A stretch of DNA of 64,000 nt, from NCBI GenBank assembly GCA_019455325.1, contig JACFMQ010000005.1:207017-271016 (forward strand), read 5' to 3'. The notes under the pieces are model-generated. The model was not told where the DNA came from, did not search any database, and was given only the letters and a program-made list of their open reading frames with translations. The position numbers were made by a program, and so were the translations under genes. Positions 16,879 through 25,667 of this stretch are shown here, one piece after another. Origin of the DNA: Rhodocyclaceae bacterium (GTDB lineage Bacteria > Pseudomonadota > Gammaproteobacteria > Burkholderiales > Rhodocyclaceae). How positions within the stretch are numbered: the stretch's first letter is position 1; the number at the start of each line of letters is the position of its first letter.

Positions 16879-17768
16879 GCGGATTTCCTTTCCTGTTGTT
16901 CCTGACGCGCGGCGGCGATGCCGGCGTCGACGGTGGGGTGGGCGAGCGCGAGACGAAGCTCCTCGCGCAGGCGGCGGTTGGTGAGCTGCCGCGACTCGCG
17001 CATGAACGAGAGCTGCAGCGGCGTCAGCGTCCGCTCGGCCTCGGCGCGCGCGAGGCGCGGCGGGCGCGGCAGGCCGAAGGCGTCGGCGACGCGGTCGAAG
17101 TATTCGCCCATCTTCAGTTGCGAATCGTCGCAGGCGTTGTAGGCGCGGTTCGGCCGCGCGCGGACGAGCGCCGCGCAGCAGGCGGCGGCGAGGTCGTCGG
17201 CGTGGATGTGGTTGGTGAACACGTCGTCGGCCGCGGCCAGCGCCGGCGTGCCTTTCGTCAGGCGCGCCAGCGGCAGGCGGTCGGCGGCGTAGATGCCGGG
17301 CGCGCGCAGGATGCCGACGGCGACGCCGGTTTCGCGGCCGAAGGCGCGCAGCGCGCGCTCGGCGTCGAGGCGGCGGACGGCGCGCGCGCTCTCCGGATGC
17401 GGCGTCCGCGTCTCGTCGACGACGGCGCCGCCGCAGTCGCCGTAGATGCCGCTGGTACTAATGTAGATGAGGCGCTGTGGTAGACTTTTTCCCCGTCCGA
17501 GCGCGGCCAGCAGGTGGCGCGTGCGCGTGTCGCGGTCGCCGCGGTCCGGCGGCGGCGCCAGATGCAGCACGCGGTCGGCGAGGCCGGCGAGGCGGTCGAG
17601 GCTGGCCGGGTCGTCGAGGTCGCCGACGAGCGGCACGGCGCCGGCCGCGCGCCAGCGCGCGCAGTCGCCCGCCTCGCGCAGCAGCGCGAAGACGCGATGG
17701 CGCCGGAGGAGTCGGGGCAGCGCCCGCCAGGCGACGTCGCCGCAGCCGACGATCAATAGCTTTTGCAC
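16866..17768 (-). CDS. NAD(P)-dependent epimerase/SDR family protein
   Basis: A 300-residue extended-SDR-like protein. The N-terminal Rossmann motif is atypical: LLIVGCGDVAWRALPRLL. YISTSGIYGDCGG lies where the YxxxK-type active region of epimerases would be, but I do not see a standard YxxxK. It resembles YeeZ-like SDR proteins of unknown substrate. The only usable start is the GTG at 17768. It begins a minus-strand overlapping unit with hemJ and rlmL. Confidence 0.75.
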   Translation of the reverse strand: MQKLLIVGCGDVAWRALPRLLRRHRVFALLREAGDCARWRAAGAVPLVGDLDDPASLDRLAGLADRVLHLAPPPDRGDRDTRTRHLLAALGRGKSLPQRLIYISTSGIYGDCGGAVVDETRTPHPESARAVRRLDAERALRAFGRETGVAVGILRAPGIYAADRLPLARLTKGTPALAAADDVFTNHIHADDLAAACCAALVRARPNRAYNACDDSQLKMGEYFDRVADAFGLPRPPRLARAEAERTLTPLQLSFMRESRQLTNRRLREELRLALAHPTVDAGIAAARQEQQERKSACSS

Positions 17769-17834
17769 CGCGGCATTGTACCAACCCGCTCCCGCCGCCG
17801 GAGCGGCCGGCGCGGAAGACGAACAAGGGGATCC

Positions 17835-18854
17835 ATGAGCTTTTCGGTCAGCATCCGGCCTTCCGGCCACACGCTCGCCGTCGAGGGCGACGAAACCATT
17901 CTCGAAGCGGCGCTGCGCCAGGGGCTGACCCTGCCCTACGGCTGCCGCGACGGCGCCTGCGGCGCCTGCAAGGGGAAGGTGCTGTCCGGCGAGGTGGATC
18001 ACGGCAAGGCGCAGCCGCACGCGCTCTCTGACGCCGAGCGCGCCGCCGGCCAGACGCTGTTCTGCTGCGCGCGGCCGAAGTCCGATCTGGTCATCGAGTC
18101 GCGCGAGGTCAGGAAGGCCGGCGACATTCCGCTGAAGACGCTGCCGGCACGCGTGCAGCAACTGGAGCGGGCGGCGCCGGACGTGATGATCGTCCGCCTG
18201 AAGCTGCCGGCGAACGAGCGCCTGCAGTTCCTCGCCGGCCAGTACATCGACATCCTGCTCAAGGACGGCAAACGGCGCAGCTTCTCGCTGGCCAACGCGC
18301 CGCACGACGACGCGCTGCTCGAACTGCACGTCCGCCTGGTGCCGGGCGGCGAGTTCACGGCGCACGTCTTCTCGGCGATGAAGGAGAAGGACATCCTGCG
18401 CTTCAACGGCCCGCACGGCAGCTTCTTCCTGCGCGAGGAGTCGGTGAAGCCGATGCTGATGGTCGCCGGCGGCACCGGTTTCGCGCCGATCCGGTCGGTG
18501 GTCGAGCACGCCCTCGCCGAAGGCTGCACGCGGCCGATCGTCGTCTACTGGGGCGGCCGCGCCGCCGCCGACCTCTACCAGCGCGCGGTTGCCGAGCGCT
18601 GGGCGGCCGGGTACGGCGTCGGCTTCGTGCCGGTGCTCTCCGAGCCGGCCGCCGGCGACGCCTGGCCGGGCCGCACCGGCCTCGTGCACGAGGCGGCGAT
18701 GGCCGATTTTCCGGATCTTTCCGGCCACCAGGCGTATGTTTGCGGTGCGCCGGCGATGGTCGCCGCGGCCCGGCGCGATTTCTGCGGGCGCTGCGGCCTG
18801 CCGGAAGAAGAATTCTTCGCCGACGCCTTCGACTTCGCCAACGACAAGGGATAG
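17835..18854 (+). CDS. 2Fe-2S ferredoxin-FNR-like reductase (CDP-6-deoxy-glucoseen reductase family)
   Basis: A 339-residue electron-transfer protein. The N-terminal ferredoxin domain binds [2Fe-2S] through CRDGACGAC and a later cysteine in FCC. It is followed by an FAD domain (RRSFSLAN) and an NAD(P) domain (VAGGTGFAPIRS). Such proteins are commonly annotated as CDP-6-deoxy-delta-3,4-glucoseen reductase, but no deoxysugar genes are nearby, so the partner oxygenase or acceptor is unknown. The ATG at 17835 has an AAGGGG site. It is divergent from the SDR gene and 41 bases before the HDOD gene. Confidence 0.85.
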   Translation: MSFSVSIRPSGHTLAVEGDETILEAALRQGLTLPYGCRDGACGACKGKVLSGEVDHGKAQPHALSDAERAAGQTLFCCARPKSDLVIESREVRKAGDIPLKTLPARVQQLERAAPDVMIVRLKLPANERLQFLAGQYIDILLKDGKRRSFSLANAPHDDALLELHVRLVPGGEFTAHVFSAMKEKDILRFNGPHGSFFLREESVKPMLMVAGGTGFAPIRSVVEHALAEGCTRPIVVYWGGRAAADLYQRAVAERWAAGYGVGFVPVLSEPAAGDAWPGRTGLVHEAAMADFPDLSGHQAYVCGAPAMVAAARRDFCGRCGLPEEEFFADAFDFANDKG

Positions 18855-18895
18855 CCGGCGCCGCCGCGCGCCCGCGCCAACGAGAGGGAGTTCCG

Positions 18896-20065
18896 ATGAG
18901 CCTGTTTCTCACCCGCCAGCCGGTGATCAATCGCCAGGGGAAGATCATCGCCACCCGCCTCTGCATCTACGACCGCGGCGGCAACGCGGCGGCGGCGATC
19001 GACGCGCTGAACGACCTGACCGACAGTTGGCCGCAGGGCGAGCGCGGCCTGTTCGTGCATTTCGACGCCCTGCCCGGCGGCGCGTCGCTGCTCGACTGGG
19101 TGGCGCCGGCCAACGTCACCGTCGAGCTGCCGGGCGCGCCGTTCGGCGACGCGCAGGCAGCCGGCTTCGTCGCTGCGCTGCGCGAATCGGGCCTGTCGCT
19201 GTGCTATCACTTCGACGAGGATGCGGCGCAGGTGCTCGCCGGCGGCGTGCGTTTCCGCTTCATCGGCTTCGACGCCACCAGCTTCTCGCCGGCGCAGTTG
19301 CAGGCGCTGGCGGCGAAGACCGAGTCGTCCGGCATCCCGCTGGCCCTCAACGTCGAGGGGCCGCAGGAATTCCTGGCCTGCCTCGACGCCGGCATGAGCG
19401 CCGCCGCCGGCTGGTTCGTCAAGCGGCCGGCAGAGGCGCCGGCGAAGCAGCTCAACGCCAGCCAGGCGCACATCGTGCGCGTGCTCAACCTGGTGCGCCG
19501 GAACGCCGACGTCGGCGAGATCGAGACGGCGCTGAAGCAGGACGTGGCGCTTTCGTACAAGCTGCTGCGCTACATCAACTCCGTCGGCTTCGGCCTGTCC
19601 TGCGAGGTGCAGTCGTTCAAGCACGCGGTCGCCATCCTCGGCTACGACAAGCTGAACAAGTGGCTGTCGCTGCTGCTGGTGACGGCGAGCAAGGACCCGC
19701 TGGCGCCGACGCTGATGCACACGGCGGTGGCGCGCGGCCGGCTGATGGAGCAACTGGGCGAGGGCTTGGTCGATCCGTCCGAGTACGACAACCTGTTCAT
19801 CACCGGCGCCTTCTCGCTGCTCGACCTGCTGCTCGGCGTGGAGATGGAGCAGGCGCTCGACGCGATGTACCTGCCGCCGCCGATCACCGACGCGCTGCTC
19901 GGCGGCGACGGCCTCTACGCGCCCTTCCTCGATCTGGCCCGGGCCTGCGAGGACGGCGGAGGCGCCGCGCTGGCGGCGAAGGCCGATCTCCTCGGGCTGT
20001 CGTCGGAGCGGGTCAACCGCGCGCATCTGGCCGCGCTGGCCTTCGCCGACGCGATGGAATACTGA
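18896..20065 (+). CDS. HDOD domain protein with degenerate EAL-like N-terminus
   Basis: A 389-residue signalling protein of the YuxH type. The N-terminal half (about 1-185) has the shape of an EAL domain, but the EAL signature is absent: the first block reads LTRQPVINRQGKIIATRL, so no c-di-GMP hydrolysis is expected. The C-terminal half (about 190-385) is an HDOD domain (VALSYKLLRYINS, FKHAVAILGYDKLNKWL). The GAGAGGGA site supports the start at 18896. Signalling partner unknown. Confidence 0.85.
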   Translation: MSLFLTRQPVINRQGKIIATRLCIYDRGGNAAAAIDALNDLTDSWPQGERGLFVHFDALPGGASLLDWVAPANVTVELPGAPFGDAQAAGFVAALRESGLSLCYHFDEDAAQVLAGGVRFRFIGFDATSFSPAQLQALAAKTESSGIPLALNVEGPQEFLACLDAGMSAAAGWFVKRPAEAPAKQLNASQAHIVRVLNLVRRNADVGEIETALKQDVALSYKLLRYINSVGFGLSCEVQSFKHAVAILGYDKLNKWLSLLLVTASKDPLAPTLMHTAVARGRLMEQLGEGLVDPSEYDNLFITGAFSLLDLLLGVEMEQALDAMYLPPPITDALLGGDGLYAPFLDLARACEDGGGAALAAKADLLGLSSERVNRAHLAALAFADAMEY

Positions 20066-20072
20066 GGCCGGC

Positions 20073-20810
20073 TCACTCGCCGAGATAGGCCTCGCGCACC
20101 TTCGGGTCGTGCAGCAGCGCGGCGGCCTCGGCGGTCAGCGTGATCCCGCCGCTCTCCATGACGTAGCCGCGCTGCGCGGTCTCCAGCGCCAGCTTGGCGT
20201 TCTGCTCGACGAGCAGGATGGTCATGCCCTCCGCCGCCACCGTGCGGATCACCTCGAAGATCTTCTGCACCATGATCGGCGCCAGACCCATCGACGGTTC
20301 GTCGAGCAGCAGCAGCTTCGGCCGGCTCATCAGCGCGCGGCCGATCGCCAGCATCTGCTGCTCGCCGCCGGAGAGCGTGCCGGCGAGCTGCTTCTCGCGC
20401 TCCCTGAGGCGTGGGAAGAGGCCGTAGACGTGGTCGAGGTCGTGCGCGATGCCGGCCTTGTCGCTGCGGCTGAAGGCGCCCATCGCCAGATTCTCGGCGA
20501 TGGTCAGGCGCGGGAAGACGCCGCGGCCCTCCGGCACCAGCGCGATGCCTTCGTGCACCAGCCGGTGCGGCGGCAGCGCCGAAATCTCGCGGCCCTGGTA
20601 GCGGACGCTGCCGCCGGCGGGGTCGAGCATGCGCGCCAGCGCGCGCAGCGTGCTCGTCTTGCCGGCGCCGTTGGCGCCGATCAGCGCCACCGTTTCGCCC
20701 TCGTCCACGTGGAAGGTGATGCCGCGCACGGCCTGGATGCCGCCGTAGGCGACGCGCAGGCCCTCGGCGATGAGCAGCGGCCCCTTGCCGTTGTTGCCGT
20801 TGCCGCTCAT
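20073..20810 (-). CDS. livF: branched-chain amino acid ABC transporter ATPase LivF
   Basis: A 245-residue ABC ATPase, with Walker A GANGAGKTS, signature LSGGEQQM and Walker B LLLLDEPSMGLAP. The SMGLAP form is typical of LivF. It energises import of branched-chain amino acids or related amides together with LivGHM. It is the last gene of the minus-strand liv operon; its start overlaps the livG stop (ATGA). Confidence 0.94.
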   Translation of the reverse strand: MSGNGNNGKGPLLIAEGLRVAYGGIQAVRGITFHVDEGETVALIGANGAGKTSTLRALARMLDPAGGSVRYQGREISALPPHRLVHEGIALVPEGRGVFPRLTIAENLAMGAFSRSDKAGIAHDLDHVYGLFPRLREREKQLAGTLSGGEQQMLAIGRALMSRPKLLLLDEPSMGLAPIMVQKIFEVIRTVAAEGMTILLVEQNAKLALETAQRGYVMESGGITLTAEAAALLHDPKVREAYLGE

Positions 20811-21577
20811 GCCGCGACTCCGATGTAGGCTTCGATCACGCGCGGGTCGTGCTGGACCACCGCCGGCACGTCCTCGATCACCAGCGCGCCGTAGTCGAGC
20901 ACGGCGACGCGGTCGCACAGGCCCATGACCAGTTTGACGTCGTGCTCGATGAGCAGGATGGTGACGCCGTCGGCGCGGATGCCCTCGATCAGCACGCGCA
21001 GCTCCGCGGTCTCGGCGCCGTTCATGCCGGCGGCCGGCTCGTCGAGGCAGAGCAGCTTCGGCTCGGCGGCGAGCGCGCGGGCGATTTCCAGGCGGCGCTG
21101 GTCGCCGTAGGAGAGGTTCTTGGCGAGGTCGTCGGCGCAGTCTTCGATGCCGACGTAGTGCAGCAGCTCCTCGGCGCGGCGGCGGATCGCCGCTTCCTCG
21201 GCGCGCGTCGCGCCGTTGCGCAGGATGGCGCCGAAGACGCCGGCGCGGGTGCGCACGTGGCGGCCGACCATGACGTTCTCCAGCGCCGTCATGTTGCCGA
21301 ACAGCCGGATGTTCTGGAAGGTGCGGGCGATGCCGCGCTCGGCCGCGCGGTGCGGCGCGTCGGCGACGAGCGGCGCGCCGGCGAAGACGAAGCCGCCGCC
21401 GTCCGGCACGTAGAGGCCGGTCATGCAGTTGAAGAAGGTGGTCTTGCCGGCGCCGTTCGGGCCGATCAGGCCGTAGACTTCGCCTTGGCGGATGGTGAGC
21501 GAAACGTCGCGCAGCGCCTTGACGCCGCCGAAGTGCTTGGCGACGGCGCGGGCTTCGAGCAGCACGGGGGCGCTCAT
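20807..21577 (-). CDS. livG: branched-chain amino acid ABC transporter ATPase LivG
   Basis: A 256-residue ABC ATPase. Walker A is GPNGAGKTT and the signature motif reads NLSYGDQRRLEIARAL, the SYGxQRRLEIARAL form characteristic of LivG, followed by LLCLDEPAAGMN. The start at 21577 overlaps the livM stop. Confidence 0.94.
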   Translation of the reverse strand: MSAPVLLEARAVAKHFGGVKALRDVSLTIRQGEVYGLIGPNGAGKTTFFNCMTGLYVPDGGGFVFAGAPLVADAPHRAAERGIARTFQNIRLFGNMTALENVMVGRHVRTRAGVFGAILRNGATRAEEAAIRRRAEELLHYVGIEDCADDLAKNLSYGDQRRLEIARALAAEPKLLCLDEPAAGMNGAETAELRVLIEGIRADGVTILLIEHDVKLVMGLCDRVAVLDYGALVIEDVPAVVQHDPRVIEAYIGVAA

Positions 21578-22635
21578 TGCGTCTTCTCCGCCAGCTCTCG
21601 CCGCCGCTCCGGCGACGGCCACAGACCGGCCGGCCGGAAGCGCATGACGAGCACCAGCGCCAGGCCGAAGACGAGCATGCGCAGGCTCTCCGGATCGGCC
21701 AGCACCTCGCCGAAGAGCGCCTTCTGCACCGGCACCACGGCGTAGCGCAGCGCCTCCGGCAGGATGGCGAGCAGCACCGCGCCGAGGATGACGCCGGGGA
21801 TGTGGCCCATGCCGCCGAGCACGACCATGGCCAGGATCATGATCGACTCGATCAGCGAAAAGCTCTCCGGCGAGACGAAGCCCTGCATGGCCGCGAAGAT
21901 GCCGCCGGCGATGCCGCCGAACGAGGCGCCCATGGCGAAGGCGAGCAGCTTGACGTTGCGCGTGTTGATGCCGATCGCCTTGGCCGCGATCTCGTCCTCG
22001 CGGATCGCCTGCCAGGCGCGGCCGATGCGCGAGTGCTGCAGGCGGTAGTTCACCAGGATGACGCCGAGCGCCAGCAGCACCAGCAGGTAGTAGTACTTCT
22101 GCGGGCCGGTGACGGTCAGGCCGAAGATCGTCGACGTCGCGCTGAACTTGAACTGGCCGACGACCACCGGATCGATCAGCGTGATGCCCTGCGCGCCGTT
22201 GGTGATGTTCACCGGCGCGTTCAGGTTGTTCATGAAGATGCGCACGATCTCGCCGAAGCCGAGCGTGACGATGGCCAGGTAGTCGCCCCTGAGCTTGAGC
22301 GTCGGCGCGCCGAGCAGGGCGCCGGCGATGCAGGCGAAGACGGCGCCGATCGGCAGGATCGCCCAGAACGGCAGGTGCAGGCCGAAATGCGGGCTGGCGA
22401 GCAGCGCCCAGGTGTAGGCGCCGACCGCGTAGAAGGCGACGTAGCCGAGGTCGAGCAGGCCGGCGAAGCCGACGACGATGTTCAGCCCGAGCGCCAGGAA
22501 GGCGTAGAGGATGGCGAAGTTGAGGATGCGCACCCAGGCCTGGCCGCCCATGCCGACGACGAAGGGCAGCACGATCAGGGCGGCGGCGACGAGCACGAGG
22601 CCGAGCGTCGAGCGCGGCGTGAGCCACTTGTTCAT
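21574..22635 (-). CDS. livM: branched-chain amino acid ABC transporter permease LivM
   Basis: A 353-residue inner-membrane permease with about nine to ten hydrophobic segments. Family blocks include LNIVVGFAGLLDLGYVAFYAVGAY, GDYLAIVTLGFGEIVR and the cytoplasmic ATPase-contact region AWQAIREDEIAAKAIGIN. The start overlaps the livH stop. Together with LivH it forms the transport channel. Confidence 0.94.
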   Translation of the reverse strand: MNKWLTPRSTLGLVLVAAALIVLPFVVGMGGQAWVRILNFAILYAFLALGLNIVVGFAGLLDLGYVAFYAVGAYTWALLASPHFGLHLPFWAILPIGAVFACIAGALLGAPTLKLRGDYLAIVTLGFGEIVRIFMNNLNAPVNITNGAQGITLIDPVVVGQFKFSATSTIFGLTVTGPQKYYYLLVLLALGVILVNYRLQHSRIGRAWQAIREDEIAAKAIGINTRNVKLLAFAMGASFGGIAGGIFAAMQGFVSPESFSLIESIMILAMVVLGGMGHIPGVILGAVLLAILPEALRYAVVPVQKALFGEVLADPESLRMLVFGLALVLVMRFRPAGLWPSPERRRELAEKTQ

Positions 22636-23555
22636 GCGCGGTCTCCCGTCTTCTCGCCGAACAGGCCGGAGGGCCGGAACATCAGCACGAGAATGAGCAC
22701 GGCGAAGGCGAAGATGTCCTGGTAATGGCTGCCGAAGAAGCCGCCGGTGAGGTCGCCGATGTAGCCGGCGCCGAGCGCCTCGATCAGGCCGAGCAGCACG
22801 CCGCCGGCCATGGCCCCGGCGAAGTTGCCGATGCCGCCGAGCACGGCGGCGGTGAAGGCCTTGAGGCCGAGCATGAAACCCATCTGGTAATGGGCGACCT
22901 CGTAGTAGGTGCCGACCATGACGCCGGCGATGGCGCCGAGCGCCGAGCCGACGACGAAGGCCGAGGAGATGATGCGGTTGGCGTTCACCCCCATCAGGCC
23001 GGCGACGGCCGGGTTCTGCGCCGTCGCGCGCATGGCCATGCCGAGCCGGGTGCGGTAGACGAGCAGCAAGAGGCCGCTCATCGACAGCGCGGCGACGACG
23101 ACGATCATCACCTGCACGCTGGTGAAGGCGGCGCCGGCGAACTCGTACTGCGTCTTCTCGATCAGCGGCGGAAAGGTCATGTAGTTGCGCCCCCAGATCA
23201 TCATCGCCAGGTTCTGCAGCACGATCGACATGCCGATGGCGGTGATCAGCGGCGCCAGCCGCTGGGCGCGGCGCAGCGGCCGGTAGGCGATGCGCTCCAG
23301 GCTCCAGCCGAGCGCCATGCAGACGAGCGCGGCGCCGGCGACGCCGAAGGCGCCGGCAAGCGCCGGCGGCATGCCGCTCTGCACGAGCAGCGTGACGATG
23401 CTGATGGCGACCAGGGTGCCGATCATCACCACTTCGCCGTGCGCGAAGTTGATCAGGCCCATGATCCCGTAGACCATCGTGTAGCCGAGCGCCACCATCG
23501 CGTAGATGGAGCCCTGCACGAGGCCGTTGATGATCTGCTGGAAGAGAATGTCCAT
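22632..23555 (-). CDS. livH: branched-chain amino acid ABC transporter permease LivH
   Basis: A 307-residue permease with about eight hydrophobic segments. It begins QQIINGLVQGSIYAMVALGYTMVYGIMGLINFAHGE, the classical LivH opening, and has the coupling loop MRATAQNPAVAGLMGVN. It is 86 bases downstream of the binding-protein gene, with a hairpin in between. Confidence 0.94.
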   Translation of the reverse strand: MDILFQQIINGLVQGSIYAMVALGYTMVYGIMGLINFAHGEVVMIGTLVAISIVTLLVQSGMPPALAGAFGVAGAALVCMALGWSLERIAYRPLRRAQRLAPLITAIGMSIVLQNLAMMIWGRNYMTFPPLIEKTQYEFAGAAFTSVQVMIVVVAALSMSGLLLLVYRTRLGMAMRATAQNPAVAGLMGVNANRIISSAFVVGSALGAIAGVMVGTYYEVAHYQMGFMLGLKAFTAAVLGGIGNFAGAMAGGVLLGLIEALGAGYIGDLTGGFFGSHYQDIFAFAVLILVLMFRPSGLFGEKTGDRA

Positions 23556-23585
23556 GCCGTCGTTCGGGTCGTTCGGTGGATACAG

Positions 23586-23609
23586 AAACGGCGCCTGGCG
23601 GCGCCGTTT
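23586..23609 (-). terminator. hairpin between livJ and livH, likely partial terminator
   Basis: A 10-bp perfect stem (aaacggcgcc / ggcgccgttt) with a tggc loop lies in the 86-base gap between the binding-protein gene and livH. The downstream T-run on the minus strand is short (TTTCTGT). Such hairpins often lower expression of the permease genes relative to the binding protein by partial termination or mRNA stabilisation (inference). Confidence 0.55.
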
Positions 23610-23641
23610 CCTAGTTGTCGGACAGGATTATACCGGCCCGC

Positions 23642-25021
23642 CTACTTCTTCTCCACCGCCGCCTTGGTCGCTTCGGCGGCGCCCTTGACGGCGTCGGCCG
23701 CCTCCTTCACCGCTTCCTTGGCGGCTTCGGTGGCGGCGCCGGCGACGGCCTTGGCCGCGTCGCCGGTGGCTTCGGCCGCTTCCTTGACCGCCTCGGCGAC
23801 GCCGGCAGCACTGGCGGCGCCGGCACCGCCGCCGAGCGTCTCGACGTAGGCCAACTGGCCGCCCGCGTACTGGTAGATGGAGATGGCGCCGCCCTTCAGG
23901 TCGCCCTTCTCGTCGAACTCGATCCTGGCGGTGACGCCGTCGTGGCTGGTCTTGCCGATCTCCGGCAGGTACCTGGCCGGTTCGGCCGAGCCGGCGCGCT
24001 TCATGGCGTCGGCCATGACCATCACCGCGTCGTAGACGTTCGGCGCGTAGAGCTGGATCTCGGCGCCGAACTTCTTCGTGAACTTGTCGCGGAACTCCGG
24101 CCCCTTGGCCATCTTGTCCAGCGGCACGCCGGGCAGCGAGCAGTAGTGGCCCTCGGTGGCCGGGCCGCCGAGCTTCATGAACTCCGGCGTGCACACGCCG
24201 TCGCCGCCGAGGAACTTCGCCTTCAGGCCGAGCTCCTTCATCTGCTTGGCCATCGGGCCGCCCTGCGCGTCCATGCCGCCGTAGAAGACCAGTTCGGCCT
24301 TGGTCGACTTGATCTTGGTCAGGATCGCCTTGAAGTCGGTGGCCTTGTCGTTGGTGTACTCGTTGGCGACGACCTTCAGGCCGACCGCCTCGGCGGACTT
24401 GCGGAATTCGTCGGCGAGGCCCTGGCCGTAGGCGGTGCGGTCGTCGATGATGGCCACCGTCTTGACGCCCAGCTTGGCGACGAATTCGCCGAGCACCTTG
24501 CCCTGCTGGATGTCGTTGGCCATCACGCGGAAGGCGGTGGCGAAGCCCTGCTGGGTGTACTTCGGGTTGGTCGCGGACGGCGAGATCTGCGGGATGCCGG
24601 CATCGGCGTAGAGCTTCGAGGCCGGGATCGTGGTGCCGGAGTTGAGGTGGCCGATGACGCCGTTGACCTTCGCGTCGACCAGCTTCTGGGCGACGAGCGT
24701 GCCCTGCTTCGGATCGGCCTGGTCGTCTTCGGGGAGCAGTTCGAACCTGGCCTTGGCGCCGCCGATCTCGACGCCCTGCGCGTTCAGTTCCTCGATCGCC
24801 AGGCGGGCGCCGTTCTCGTTGTCCTTGCCGAGGTGCGCCTGCGGCCCGGTGATCGGCGCCACGTGGCCGATCTTCACGACCACCTCCGGCTTCGGCGCCG
24901 ATGCGGCCGAATCCGCCGGCGCGGCGGCCTGAGGCTTCGGTTCTTCCTTCTGGCCGCAGCCGATCAGCGCGATGGAGGCGGCGAGGACGAGGGTGATGCC
25001 GGGGAAGCGGGAAAGTTGCAT
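23642..25021 (-). CDS. livJ: branched-chain amino acid ABC transporter substrate-binding lipoprotein with Ala/Lys-rich tail
   Basis: A 459-residue Leu/Ile/Val-binding-type protein. The signal peptide ends in a lipobox (IALIGC, Cys20), so it should be a lipoprotein. The periplasmic binding fold runs from about residue 40 to 395 (VKIGHVAPITGPQAHLGKDN, GVIGHLNSGTTIPAS, GGDGVCTPEF). The last 63 residues (about 397-459) are an unusual Ala/Lys/Glu helix of repeated AAKEAVKEAAD-like units not found in standard family members. The start at 25021 is set by the signal peptide. The livHMGF genes follow, and specificity could be amino acids or amides. Confidence 0.9.
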   Translation of the reverse strand: MQLSRFPGITLVLAASIALIGCGQKEEPKPQAAAPADSAASAPKPEVVVKIGHVAPITGPQAHLGKDNENGARLAIEELNAQGVEIGGAKARFELLPEDDQADPKQGTLVAQKLVDAKVNGVIGHLNSGTTIPASKLYADAGIPQISPSATNPKYTQQGFATAFRVMANDIQQGKVLGEFVAKLGVKTVAIIDDRTAYGQGLADEFRKSAEAVGLKVVANEYTNDKATDFKAILTKIKSTKAELVFYGGMDAQGGPMAKQMKELGLKAKFLGGDGVCTPEFMKLGGPATEGHYCSLPGVPLDKMAKGPEFRDKFTKKFGAEIQLYAPNVYDAVMVMADAMKRAGSAEPARYLPEIGKTSHDGVTARIEFDEKGDLKGGAISIYQYAGGQLAYVETLGGGAGAASAAGVAEAVKEAAEATGDAAKAVAGAATEAAKEAVKEAADAVKGAAEATKAAVEKK

Positions 25022-25090
25022 GGACGTGTCTCCAGTGTTGTCGTTGTACCGAAAACCTTCGCAGGCCGCGCAGGGGCACGAAAGCGAACG

Positions 25091-25119
25091 ATTCTCCCTA
25101 GCGCGCAAAGGCTTGTCAA
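25091..25119 (-). promoter_or_regulatory. candidate sigma-70 promoter of the liv operon
   Basis: On the minus strand a perfect TTGACA (25114-25119) is followed after 17 bases by GAGAAT (25091-25096), about 70 bases before the livJ start. Strength and use are inferred from the match only. Confidence 0.5.
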
Positions 25120-25137
25120 TAACGGACGCCGACAACG

Positions 25138-25165
25138 AAAAAGCCGGCGCGGACGCCGGCTTTTT
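25138..25165. terminator. terminator downstream of the cytochrome c gene
   Basis: A 12-bp perfect stem (aaaaagccggcg / cgccggcttttt) with a 4-base loop and T-runs on both strands. It ends the minus-strand cytochrome c transcript and insulates the liv promoter. Confidence 0.88.
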
Positions 25166-25181
25166 CGGGGAGCGGGAAGAC

Positions 25182-25490
25182 TCACTTCAGGCTGAGAATC
25201 CAGCTGACCAGCTTCTTGGCTTCGTCGGGCGTGACCTTCGGGTTGGGGGGCATCGGCACGGCACCCCAGTTGCCCTTGCCGCCCTTGATGATCTTTTCGG
25301 CCAGCGTGGCTTCGGCGCCCTTGCCGGCGTACTTCGCTGCCACGTCCTTGTAGGCCGGGCCGACGACCTTCTTGGCGACCTGGTGGCAGGTCATGCAGTT
25401 CTTTGCCTTTGCCAGTGCCTCATCGGCCTGCACGGCACCGGCGGACAGGATGCCGGCGGCAGCCAGCAGGGACACGGTGATCGCTTTCAT
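25182..25490 (-). CDS. small class I cytochrome c (c551/c552-like)
   Basis: A 102-residue periplasmic monohaem cytochrome. A Sec signal peptide of about 20 residues (ends AVQADE) precedes the mature protein of about 80 residues. The haem site is CMTCH, and the axial methionine is probably in AVPMPPN. Small c551-type proteins carry electrons to terminal oxidases or to nitrite reductase. The start at 25490 is supported by a purine-rich leader and the signal peptide. No oxidase or denitrification gene is close by. Confidence 0.9.
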   Translation of the reverse strand: MKAITVSLLAAAGILSAGAVQADEALAKAKNCMTCHQVAKKVVGPAYKDVAAKYAGKGAEATLAEKIIKGGKGNWGAVPMPPNPKVTPDEAKKLVSWILSLK

Positions 25491-25554
25491 CTCTCTCTCG
25501 CTCCGTATTTTCGGTTGGTGATCAATCGGGAGCGCCGATCTTATTCCACAATCT

Positions 25555-25594
25555 CCAACCATGAAAATAAGATGCATCAAATTTTCATGGTTGG
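25555..25594. repeat. 14-bp perfect inverted repeat between ilvD and the cytochrome c gene
   Basis: The arms ccaaccatgaaaat (25555-25568) and attttcatggttgg (25581-25594) are perfectly complementary across a 12-base AT-rich spacer. A shortened third copy, attttcggttgg, lies at 25507-25518, close to the cytochrome c start. No T-run follows, so a simple terminator for ilvD is doubtful; an operator for a dimeric regulator of the cytochrome gene is an alternative. Confidence 0.7.
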
Positions 25595-25667
25595 CGACCG
25601 GCGCTGTTTATATAACGGCGTGAGGCGGCGAATCGTTGACACGAGGCGCCGCCCCGGCCGGGGCGGC

